Part shown: positions 1 to 5,738 of the stretch, one piece after another
How the letters are laid out: every line of letters starts with the position of its first letter
Numbering within the stretch: position 1 is the stretch's first letter
Notes under the pieces: generated by a model
What the model saw: only the letters and a program-made list of their open reading frames with translations
What the model was told of the DNA's origin: nothing
Databases searched by the model: none
DNA from: JABJMC01 sp964473745
Lineage (GTDB): Bacteria > Patescibacteriota > Gracilibacteria > UBA1369 > UBA12473
NCBI GenBank assembly: GCA_964473745.1
Contig: CAYYQE010000013.1
Coordinates: forward strand, 1-41,319
Direction of reading: 5' to 3'
Length of the DNA stretch: 41,319 bases
Program-made: the position numbers and the translations under genes

Positions 1-504
1 AATTATCCGAATGATGAAGGAGATTTAACTAATTGGCGCTCGGCTCTGGTTAAGGGCGCTCATCTGGCTCAAGTTGCGAAAGAGTTAGATCTAGGGTCAT
101 ATTTAGTTTTGAGCCATGGCGAAGAAAAATCTGGTGGTCGCGAAAAAAACTATATCTTGGCTAACACCTTTGAGGCTCTTCTTGGCGCTATTTATTTAGA
201 ACATGGCTACGAGGTTTCCCATACTTTTGTTGATAAGTTTCTTCTTATTTACCTCGAGGAAATTCTTGAAAAAGGCCTTCATATTGATGCAAAATCACAA
301 TTCCAGGAATTGGCTCAGGAGCACGAAGACATCACTCCTAATTACAAACTTAGTGAAGAGCATGGCCCAGATCATTCCAAGGAATTTATAATGGCCGCTT
401 ATATCGGAGAACGTAAGATTGCGGAGGGAAGAGGGAGCAGTAAACAAAATGCAGAGCAGGATGCTGCTGTAAAAGCCTTACAAGCTTTGGGATGGGATAA
501 GTAA
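1..504 (+). CDS. rnc: Ribonuclease III, 3' part (5' end outside window)
   Basis: RNase III cuts double-stranded RNA, processing rRNA precursors and structured mRNAs in the cytoplasm. The frame is open from the first base, so the start and the N-terminal NERLEFLGD signature lie upstream of the window. Visible are the end of the endonuclease domain, with the catalytic-glutamate segment TFEALLGAIYLE (near base 170-210), and a C-terminal double-stranded-RNA-binding domain (about bases 290-495) with the typical FQELAQE start and the basic SSKQNAEQDAA helix. A TTG at 109 is an internal codon, not the start. It ends 7 bases before a convergent unknown gene. The identification is firm; completeness cannot be judged. 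Confidence 0.93.
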   Translation, partial: NYPNDEGDLTNWRSALVKGAHLAQVAKELDLGSYLVLSHGEEKSGGREKNYILANTFEALLGAIYLEHGYEVSHTFVDKFLLIYLEEILEKGLHIDAKSQFQELAQEHEDITPNYKLSEEHGPDHSKEFIMAAYIGERKIAEGRGSSKQNAEQDAAVKALQALGWDK

Positions 505-511
505 TGCCGCC

Positions 512-916
512 CTAAGCCCGCTTTTTCTCCTCTTTGCCATTCACAAAAATCCGCATATCTGGCTCAACTTGCACGCGAACTGGGCCATTTTCTGTATCCA
601 TGTTGGTTTCCCAGGCCTTCTGGGGGAGTTGCTTTACAATATGATACATCTCGGCCACTAAATTAGCTGCTTCTTCCTCCTTTTCCACTTTCATTTCCAC
701 TAGTTTTTGATAATCAGAATCTTTGTTGAGTTCTGCTTTCCAGTCAGTTTCAAAATCTTTGATCTGCGCGCGCATTTCTTTAGCGGTTTTTTTCATGGTT
801 TCGTACTGCTCATCACTGATTTTTTCTTCACGTTTCAAATCTTTTTTGATCTCTCTAACACTTTCACGAACTTTAGCTAGTTCCTGAAGAATCACAATAA
901 TTTTATCTTCCTTCAT
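512..916 (-). CDS. Hypothetical charged coiled-coil protein, 134 aa
   Basis: I do not recognise this protein. It is highly charged, with a long predicted helical/coiled-coil stretch of heptad-like Leu/Ile and Lys/Glu (about residues 5-95). The C-terminal end, with VRVQVEPDMRIFVNGKEEKK, looks like a small beta unit. There is no signal peptide or membrane segment, so it is probably cytoplasmic. The frame extends upstream to 979, but I prefer the ATG at 914-916 (MKEDKIIVILQEL) because the helix begins there and the leader carries AAACCCTCC seven bases upstream, a motif that recurs before other starts in this window. The gene is downstream of the 197-aa unknown gene (99-base gap) and convergent with rnc. 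Function unknown. Confidence 0.6.
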   Translation of the reverse strand: MKEDKIIVILQELAKVRESVREIKKDLKREEKISDEQYETMKKTAKEMRAQIKDFETDWKAELNKDSDYQKLVEMKVEKEEEAANLVAEMYHIVKQLPQKAWETNMDTENGPVRVQVEPDMRIFVNGKEEKKRA

Positions 917-1015
917 TTTTTTGGAGGGTTTAAGAAATTTTGTCCGCCAAACATTAGCGGTTTGCACGGAATGAGGCAAGGCTTAGAATTAATTGCCTAG
1001 CTCTGGGGACATAAT

Positions 1016-1609
1016 TTAGACAATATCAATGTTAGGCTTAGGTTTTTCCCTTCCAATTAACTTATCCATATCAACTAAGTCAGATATCCGTTGAAGAGGC
1101 CCATCTTCCTCTGGAGAAGAGGGAGAGAGATATGCTGGCGCTTGCCCCATTTCAATAGTTGCTAAATCAGAAATCCTCGCATCAGGGCTAGTTCTTTCTA
1201 GACGGTCAATAGTAGTCGCCAAAATTTGGAAAGCACTTGGACAGTTTTCATAGGACTGCATCGCCCTTTTAATCATTTTCACAAAAAAAGAAAGAACATT
1301 TTGGTCCCCTGAGGGCCCCAGTACTTCCATTAGAGCAGAACCCAGATTTGCATAGCAGGCTGCCAAAAGACTCAAAAAATCCTCCTCCGTACAGGTGCTT
1401 AGATCCAAATCAGGCTGACTATTTGTTGAGTCCAATAGCACTGTATTTAAAATATCGGTATCGCTATCACTTACAATCATTTGCCTTTGCAAGAAATCAA
1501 TGAAACCTCCCAACTCAAAGTAGAGTTGCCCAATTTGTGCTTGTCTAGAAATAAATAGATTTTCGGGAGACTCCAGATTAATATCGGAGCCGGGAGACAT
1601 AGAAACCAT
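1016..1609 (-). CDS. Hypothetical acidic protein, 197 aa
   Basis: I do not recognise this protein. It is acidic, has no signal peptide or membrane helix, and the middle part (about residues 25-135) looks all-helical with hydrophobic patches such as LLAACYANLGSALMEVLG. The C-terminal part is Pro/Ser/Asp-rich and probably disordered. Two in-frame ATGs (residues 1 and 4) are possible starts, and neither has a Shine-Dalgarno sequence. It lies 49 bases downstream of the UPF0489 gene on the same strand, so the two may share a transcript. It could be lineage-specific. The call that it is coding rests on length and on the lack of any competing frame. Confidence 0.55.
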   Translation of the reverse strand: MVSMSPGSDINLESPENLFISRQAQIGQLYFELGGFIDFLQRQMIVSDSDTDILNTVLLDSTNSQPDLDLSTCTEEDFLSLLAACYANLGSALMEVLGPSGDQNVLSFFVKMIKRAMQSYENCPSAFQILATTIDRLERTSPDARISDLATIEMGQAPAYLSPSSPEEDGPLQRISDLVDMDKLIGREKPKPNIDIV

Positions 1610-1658
1610 ATGATTTGGGCATTATAAGGAGAGGATTATAACGAAATACAGGGAAATG

Positions 1659-2384
1659 TCAAGAGTGGGGCCAGGTGGATGGTTTTATCACCAGTTTCTC
1701 CAATTCTCTAACTTTTTCTCTTATTTCGGGAACACGTTCTACAGGTGTGCATACAGCTGGAGTAACTGACAAAGCCGAAGTAATGCAATCTGCCTCTATA
1801 TCAATTTCCTTTAAAAAATAATGTAATAATTCATATCTTCTCTCCATCCATCCCTCATCAGTCAAAATCATAGGACCATCATCTGTAGCTAACAAAGCGT
1901 CAAAATCAGTGTCCATAATCTTAGGGAGTGTAGTAGCTTCTACCAAATTTCGGATTTCACGAATAGCGTCTTCAATGTTCAAAAATCCCTTTTTCGCATC
2001 AACCCACCTTATTTTCCCGTTATTTACAGTTGTTGTAGGAGGGCTAATTTCAGAAGTATGGGGATTAAAAGTTCCATACCTTGCGACCTGACTAAATCTT
2101 GGATTATACCAGTAAATCAGACTCACAATGCCATAATGAACTGCTGGAATCATAAAAGTATCTATATCACAGGAATTTTTAGCATAATCAGACCAATTCT
2201 GTTCAGGCTCTTTTTCTGGTGCACAATCAACCATATCTGAATGACAATCAAAACGAACCACAATTGCCCCTGCTTTTTCTCCTAATACTTCAACCCAAAA
2301 ATCCAAGACCTCATTATGAGGATCTACCTCTTTTGAAGGAACCAATTTCAGTGGGGCGGACGGAGCATGTGTAGCTGCGTCCAT
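1659..2384 (-). CDS. UPF0489-family (arginase-fold) protein, 241 aa
   Basis: The layout matches the UPF0489 family, to which human C5orf22 belongs and which includes peptide arginases of some RiPP pathways. The N-terminal HNEVLDFWVE corresponds to the family's DHxEVLPF start. It is followed by FDCHSDM (D-x-H-x-D, a probable metal site, about residues 45-51), then DIDTFMIPAVHYGIVSLIYW (about residues 73-92), matching the family's NWIMPAVxxGxxxxVIW segment. A second acidic motif, MDTDFDAL (about residues 157-164), stands where DIDLDFF is usual. Arginase-fold enzymes bind Mn through such D-x-H-x-D and D-x-D motifs. No precursor-peptide or maturation gene is nearby, so the substrate is unknown. 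A promoter with a perfect TTGACA lies just upstream. Confidence 0.75.
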   Translation of the reverse strand: MDAATHAPSAPLKLVPSKEVDPHNEVLDFWVEVLGEKAGAIVVRFDCHSDMVDCAPEKEPEQNWSDYAKNSCDIDTFMIPAVHYGIVSLIYWYNPRFSQVARYGTFNPHTSEISPPTTTVNNGKIRWVDAKKGFLNIEDAIREIRNLVEATTLPKIMDTDFDALLATDDGPMILTDEGWMERRYELLHYFLKEIDIEADCITSALSVTPAVCTPVERVPEIREKVRELEKLVIKPSTWPHS

Positions 2385-2405
2385 AGATTATTGTGTTAAG
2401 TACAA

Positions 2406-2434
2406 CAAATAACATAAAAAAGAATACATGTCAA
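2406..2434 (-). promoter_or_regulatory. Promoter for the UPF0489 gene
   Basis: On the minus strand a perfect -35 TTGACA (2429-2434) is followed after 17 bases by TATTTG (2406-2411), a weak -10. It starts directly after the encoded CCA end of the tRNA and lies 22 bases above the ATG at 2384. The perfect -35 and spacing support it; the -10 matches consensus at only three positions. Confidence 0.45.
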
Positions 2435-2437
2435 TTG

Positions 2438-2513
2438 TGGTGGGCCCGGCTGGATTTGAACCAGCGGCCAAGACGTTATGAGCGTCCTGCTCTGACCCCT
2501 GAGCTACGGGCCC
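2438..2513 (-). tRNA. tRNA with CAU anticodon, probably tRNA-Ile2 (lysidine type)
   Basis: A complete 76-base cloverleaf reads on the minus strand. The acceptor stem is GGGCCCG/CGGGCCC with discriminator A and an encoded CCA (2438-2440). The D-arm is GCTC...GAGC, the anticodon loop is CTCATAA and the T-arm is GCTGG-TTCAAAT-CCAGC. The anticodon CAU allows initiator Met, elongator Met or Ile2. The G1-C72 pair argues against initiator tRNA. The TTGGCC-GCTGG stretch after the anticodon stem resembles bacterial tRNA-Ile(CAU), whose C34 is modified to lysidine by TilS so that it reads AUA. The Ile2 assignment is an inference; elongator Met remains possible. Confidence 0.9.
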
Positions 2514-2527
2514 ACGCTTATAACGAG

Positions 2528-2556
2528 ATTGTACTCGAACAACCAAAAAAGACCAA
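2528..2556 (-). promoter_or_regulatory. Candidate promoter of the tRNA gene
   Basis: Minus strand: TTGGTC (2551-2556), 17-base spacer, TACAAT (2528-2533). Transcription would start near 2521, about 8 bases before the mature tRNA 5' end. The -35 lies inside the stem of the S20 terminator, so terminator and promoter DNA overlap. Confidence 0.5.
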
Positions 2557-2572
2557 GAAAATCTTGGTCTTT
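2545..2572 (-). terminator. Rho-independent terminator of rpsT
   Basis: A perfect 11-bp stem (AAAGACCAAGA at 2548-2558 against TCTTGGTCTTT at 2562-2572) with a 3-base loop is followed, on the minus strand, by a run of six T (2545-2550). It sits 25 bases after the S20 stop codon and ends that transcript before the tRNA gene. Confidence 0.85.
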
Positions 2573-2596
2573 CAATAATCGCAACAAATTCCCAAC

Positions 2597-2968
2597 TTAT
2601 TCAGACTTTTCTTCGGCTTTTTCCTCGGTGGCCTCTACCTTTGGCTCTTCCTTTTTAGGGGCCACTTTTTTGGCACTTTTCTTTTTAGCAGGAGTAGTAG
2701 TCGTTTTTCCAATGTTCGCTACCATTTTAGCCACACCAGCCTTCTTGCGATCGGCAGTGTTTTTGTGAAGGATGTTCTTTTTAGCAGCGGTATCAATAGT
2801 TTTATAAGCATTTTGCAGCGCTTTTTCAGCGTCAGCGGGCTTACCATCTTTAACAGCGGCAACGACATCTTTAAGAGAATCTTTGAGTTTATCTCGCATA
2901 CGATAGTTCCGTTGTTGTTTCTTGCGAGAAACTTTCATCTGTTTTTTGGCGGATTTAATAATCGGCAT
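2597..2968 (-). CDS. rpsT: 30S ribosomal protein S20 with long C-terminal tail, 123 aa
   Basis: S20 binds 16S rRNA in the body of the small subunit. The N-terminus MPIIKSAKKQ followed by a basic three-helix bundle (to about residue 85) is typical. The usual length is 85-90 residues; here about 40 extra residues form a tail that is first Lys/Ala/Pro-rich (PAKKKSAKKVAPKKEE) and then Glu-rich (EATEEKAEEKSE). An in-frame upstream ATG at 2995 would add nine residues not found in the family, so I chose 2968. The gene is a single transcription unit with its own strong promoter (2996-3024) and terminator (2545-2572). Confidence 0.93.
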   Translation of the reverse strand: MPIIKSAKKQMKVSRKKQQRNYRMRDKLKDSLKDVVAAVKDGKPADAEKALQNAYKTIDTAAKKNILHKNTADRKKAGVAKMVANIGKTTTTPAKKKSAKKVAPKKEEPKVEATEEKAEEKSE

Positions 2969-2995
2969 AAGGTTTTGTTCAAAAATAGCTACCAA

Positions 2996-3024
2996 ATACT
3001 AGGGAAACCAACCCTATAAGTCAA
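2996..3024 (-). promoter_or_regulatory. Sigma70-type promoter of rpsT
   Basis: Minus strand: TTGACT (3019-3024), 17-base spacer, TAGTAT (2996-3001). It predicts a start near 2989 and a leader of about 20 bases before the S20 ATG at 2968. Confidence 0.75.
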
Positions 3025-3039
3025 ACAAATATTTCCGTT

Positions 3040-3066
3040 TTGGATTTGAGGAGGGAGTGCTATACT
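3040..3066 (+). promoter_or_regulatory. Promoter of the YtxH/H1-like gene (extended -10)
   Basis: TGCTATACT is an extended -10 (TATACT at 3061-3066). A TTGGAT at 3040-3045 could act as -35, although its 15-base spacer is short. The start would be near 3073, giving a leader of about 23 bases that contains AACCCTCCC just before the ATG at 3096. It is divergent from the rpsT promoter, with only 15 bases between them. Confidence 0.6.
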
Positions 3067-3095
3067 AAATTTAAGATCATTAACCCTCCCTTAAA

Positions 3096-3719
3096 ATGGC
3101 TGGAAAAGGAAAAATCTCACTGTTACTTGGCGTTGCGGCTGGCGCAGTCACCGGAATGTTATTCGCTCCTAATAAAGGAAAAGCACTTCGTGACAAAATT
3201 GCTAAAGAACGTAAATCTGGCGGTTTTGGACACAAAGTTGTGGCCAAAGATCTCGCTAAAATGGCTGATGACATCTCGCTCATGGCTCAAGATGTGGCAA
3301 AAAGTGAAGAAGCTAAACAGTTCTGGAGAAAAACCACCGATACAGTTGACGAGCTTTCCAAAGGTGCGGTTGACCTAGACGAATGGGTAGACGAAGCTCA
3401 CAAAAAAGCTGATTTACTTAAAACGGCGGCAACTAAATACGCTAAAGAAAAGAAAAAATACATTGAGGAAGCCGAAAAAGTTGCTAAAAAGGGAGTCACG
3501 GGTGCCAAAACCGTGGCCAAAAAAGCTAAAAAAGTAGCTAAAAAAGCCAAAACCACTGCCAAAAAAGTAAAAAAGACGGTTAAAAAAGCTGGCGCCAAGA
3601 AAAAAGCCGCGCCAAAAAAGAAGACAGCGCCAAAAAAGAAAGCTCCAGCCAAAAAGAAGCCGGCCACTAAGAAAAAAACCACTCCAAAGAAAAAACCTAC
3701 TACTAAGAAGAAGAAATAA
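3096..3719 (+). CDS. YtxH-domain protein with histone H1-like lysine-rich tail, 207 aa
   Basis: Residues 1-40 match the YtxH domain: a short hydrophobic Gly/Ala segment (LLLGVAAGAVTGMLFAP) followed by NKGKALRDKIAKE, as in small envelope or stress-associated proteins. Residues 45-120 are helical and charged. From about residue 122 to the end the protein is almost only Lys, Ala, Thr and Pro in AKKA, PKKK and TKKK repeats, like bacterial histone H1-like proteins (Hc1, AlgP), which bind nucleic acid without sequence preference. A membrane- or envelope-proximal head with a DNA- or RNA-binding tail is an inference. The gene has its own promoter; its TAA overlaps the next ATG by one base (TAATG), so the two are probably translationally coupled. 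Confidence 0.75.
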   Translation: MAGKGKISLLLGVAAGAVTGMLFAPNKGKALRDKIAKERKSGGFGHKVVAKDLAKMADDISLMAQDVAKSEEAKQFWRKTTDTVDELSKGAVDLDEWVDEAHKKADLLKTAATKYAKEKKKYIEEAEKVAKKGVTGAKTVAKKAKKVAKKAKTTAKKVKKTVKKAGAKKKAAPKKKTAPKKKAPAKKKPATKKKTTPKKKPTTKKKK

Positions 3720-5392
3720 TGTCAAAAACCATCGGGATAATTGGAGGCAAAGGCCGTATGGGCCAAGCCTTTACCAAATTTTTAAAAGATCAAGGTTATA
3801 AGGTGCTGATTTCGGATCGCTCGACCTCGCTTTCTAATCGCACTCTTGCCAAAAAAGCAGACGTAATTATTGTTTCCGTGCCCATTGATAAAACCAAAAA
3901 GATTATCGAGGGGATTGCCCCACACGTTCGGAAAGGGGCGTTATTAATGGATATTACTTCTGTTAAGCAGATCCCGGTTAGCGCTATGCTTAAGTCCAAG
4001 GCCGCTGTGATCGGAGCGCACCCCATGTGCAACGAAACTACTTTTGGGCCGGGGCAGACTATGCTGTATTGCCCAGCGCGGGCGGGCAAATGGTTGCCGT
4101 GGTTTAGGGAAACATTTGGTAAGCGTGGCGGGCTCACGCTTATCCGCCTGACCGCCAAAAAGCACGACGAAATGATGTCTTTTGTACAGGCGCTAATTCA
4201 TTTTTCAGAGTTTGCGCTGGGGAAAACTTTGAGTGATCTAAATCCTAAACTTGCTCAACTACTTCCGCTGGCTAGTCCGGCCTCGCAACTCAAAATTAAG
4301 GTGGCAGCCAGACATTTAGCCCAAGACCCCAATCTGTACGGGAACATTCAAATTCAAAATCCAAGTAATAAAAAGTTATTAAAAACTTACGAAAAAGCAG
4401 TTCAAGATTTAGTGAAAATTGTTGGGGAAGGAGATTTGCCGGCTTTTACCAAATATTTCAAAAAGGGGACTAAGTATTTTGGTGAATTTAGCAAACAGGC
4501 TTTCCAAGATACTGATGATATGATTAATCAAATGGTGGGGGTCAAGGAGCTCCCTCAAACCAAAAAACCTCCTAAAAATGCCATTGGGAGCCTAGGGCCA
4601 GAGCTGACTTTTAGTTCAATTGCTGCTACAAAATGGCGCGGCAAGCGTCCGAACAAGATTGTTTTCTTTCGGAATATTACTGAGGTGGCCAAGGCAGTAG
4701 ATACCGGCCAAATTAAAGAGGCTGTCTTACCAATCGAAAACCGTTTGCAAGGGAAAGTACGCGAAACAATGGATGTTCTTTTTACTAAAAATATTCATAT
4801 TGTTGCGGAATTAAATGTGCCGATTCATCATCAATTAGCAGTTCTGCCGGGAGTTAAAAAATCAGATATTCAAAATGTCATGTCCCATCCACAGGCGTTA
4901 AGTCAGTGCGGCGAGTTTTTAAGAAAAGAATTCCCAAACGCCACTTGGGCCACTAGTAATAGTACAGCCGCCGCTTTTGAGCATATTCAAAAAACTCACG
5001 ACAAAAAAACTGCGGCAATCGGGCACTTAGTAGCGGCTAAACATTACGGATTCAAGATTTTAGGCAAGAACATTGAAAACGACGGTGAAAATGAAACTCG
5101 GTTTATTGTTGTGGCGCGCAAGCCTCTTAAAAAAGCGCCTAAAAAACCCAAAACCTCTGTTGTTTTCTATTTTTCCAAGGATAAGCCAGGAAGTTTGTTT
5201 ACAGTCTTTGAAATTTTCAACAAATTAGGCGTTAATTTAACGCACATCGAATCTCGCCCTGCCCCGCGCAAATTAGGGGAATATTTGTTTTATTTAGATT
5301 TTGAGGGCAACGGGAATAAGGGAGCTGGTAAAGAGGCGGTGGTCGCGGTCCGCAAAATTGTAAAGGGGATGAAAGTGCTCGGAGTTTATTAG
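3719..5392 (+). CDS. Prephenate dehydrogenase-prephenate dehydratase-ACT fusion, 557 aa
   Basis: This is a fused pair of enzymes that take prephenate to 4-hydroxyphenylpyruvate (towards Tyr) and phenylpyruvate (towards Phe). Residues 1-275 resemble the dehydrogenase part of E. coli T-protein: the NAD(P) loop GIIGGKGRMGQAF, VSVPI, and the catalytic-histidine segment GAHPM. Residues 285-475 are prephenate dehydratase, with GSLGPELTFS, LPIEN, SHPQALSQC and the TRF motif in ENETRFIVV. Residues 477-557 are an ACT domain with the Phe-binding IESRP motif, so feedback inhibition by Phe is likely. In the PIENS motif Ser is replaced by Arg (PIENR). No chorismate mutase segment is present, unlike the classical P- and T-proteins; that step must be encoded elsewhere. 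The start overlaps the upstream stop. Confidence 0.92.
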   Translation: MSKTIGIIGGKGRMGQAFTKFLKDQGYKVLISDRSTSLSNRTLAKKADVIIVSVPIDKTKKIIEGIAPHVRKGALLMDITSVKQIPVSAMLKSKAAVIGAHPMCNETTFGPGQTMLYCPARAGKWLPWFRETFGKRGGLTLIRLTAKKHDEMMSFVQALIHFSEFALGKTLSDLNPKLAQLLPLASPASQLKIKVAARHLAQDPNLYGNIQIQNPSNKKLLKTYEKAVQDLVKIVGEGDLPAFTKYFKKGTKYFGEFSKQAFQDTDDMINQMVGVKELPQTKKPPKNAIGSLGPELTFSSIAATKWRGKRPNKIVFFRNITEVAKAVDTGQIKEAVLPIENRLQGKVRETMDVLFTKNIHIVAELNVPIHHQLAVLPGVKKSDIQNVMSHPQALSQCGEFLRKEFPNATWATSNSTAAAFEHIQKTHDKKTAAIGHLVAAKHYGFKILGKNIENDGENETRFIVVARKPLKKAPKKPKTSVVFYFSKDKPGSLFTVFEIFNKLGVNLTHIESRPAPRKLGEYLFYLDFEGNGNKGAGKEAVVAVRKIVKGMKVLGVY

Positions 5393-5432
5393 GCGCTGCG
5401 AAGGAGCTTTGGGGGTGTCCCTTTTTGCATAG

Positions 5433-5500
5433 GTACGATAGCTTGACTCGTATGACATATTTAAACCTGACGGAAAAATGTCATGTCAAACGTAACGTAC
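5433..5500. repeat. Hairpin repeat element, copy 1
   Basis: An imperfect inverted repeat: GTACG (5433-5437) pairs with CGTAC (5496-5500), TTGAC (5443-5447) with GTCAA (5485-5489), and ATGACAT (5452-5458) with ATGTCAT (5478-5484), with unpaired bulges between the stems and a 19-base loop. It shares ATAGCTTGAC and CATGTCAAACGTA exactly, at identical spacing, with copy 2. There is no T-run, so it is not an ordinary terminator. Confidence 0.75.
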
Positions 5501-5589
5501 GATAAGGAGGGATTTTGGAGCTGTTAGGATTAATTTTCTCGAACTATAAATCACGCAAAACACGGGTTAATCTTTTGCCTAGACCCCTC

Positions 5590-5657
5590 GTACCATAGCT
5601 TGACAGGAATACAATGTTTCCAGGTAGGCTCAAATCGACATGTCAAACGTATGGTAC
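5590..5657. repeat. Hairpin repeat element, copy 2
   Basis: Same length and same arms as copy 1: GTACCATA (5590-5597) pairs with TATGGTAC (5650-5657), and TTGACA (5600-5605) with TGTCAA (5641-5646). The fifth stem pair is C-G here and G-C in copy 1, a compensatory change that keeps the pairing. The apical part differs from copy 1 and has no clear inner stem. Confidence 0.75.
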
Positions 5658-5738
5658 ATACACCAAAACGGGTTCCATAAGGTCGGCGCGCAACTCGGTG
5701 CCAAAGCCGCGCTCCCCGCTCATCGTTCATCTCGCAAC

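Larger units (their letters stand above)
5393..5738. other. 346-base convergent intergenic region holding two related hairpin elements
   Basis: This gap lies between the 3' ends of the prephenate fusion gene (plus) and purD (minus). I see no convincing gene; a 63-codon minus frame (5551-5742) looks spurious. It holds two 68-base inverted-repeat elements (5433-5500 and 5590-5657) separated by 89 bases, then a GC-richer stretch (5670-5725) with a weak GCGC/GCGC pairing. A GGGGGTGTCCC followed by TTTTT at 5411-5425 might be a poor terminator for the fusion gene. The long size is unusual in a window where neighbouring genes normally touch or overlap. Confidence 0.8.

Noticed and set aside
3398..3725. 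Two long minus-strand frames (94 and 103 codons) rich in Phe and Leu
   Set aside because: They are the antisense of the Lys-rich tail of the YtxH/H1-like gene; AAA/AAG repeats read backwards as Phe/Leu and lack stops by composition.
5433..5657. Reading the two hairpin elements as a CRISPR array or integron attC sites
   Set aside because: Only two copies with divergent centres, no cas genes, and the arms do not match the RYYYAAC/GTTRRRY attC consensus.
5433..5657. Reading the hairpins as bidirectional terminators
   Set aside because: Neither has a T-run on either strand and the bulged stems with fixed spacing exceed what a terminator needs.
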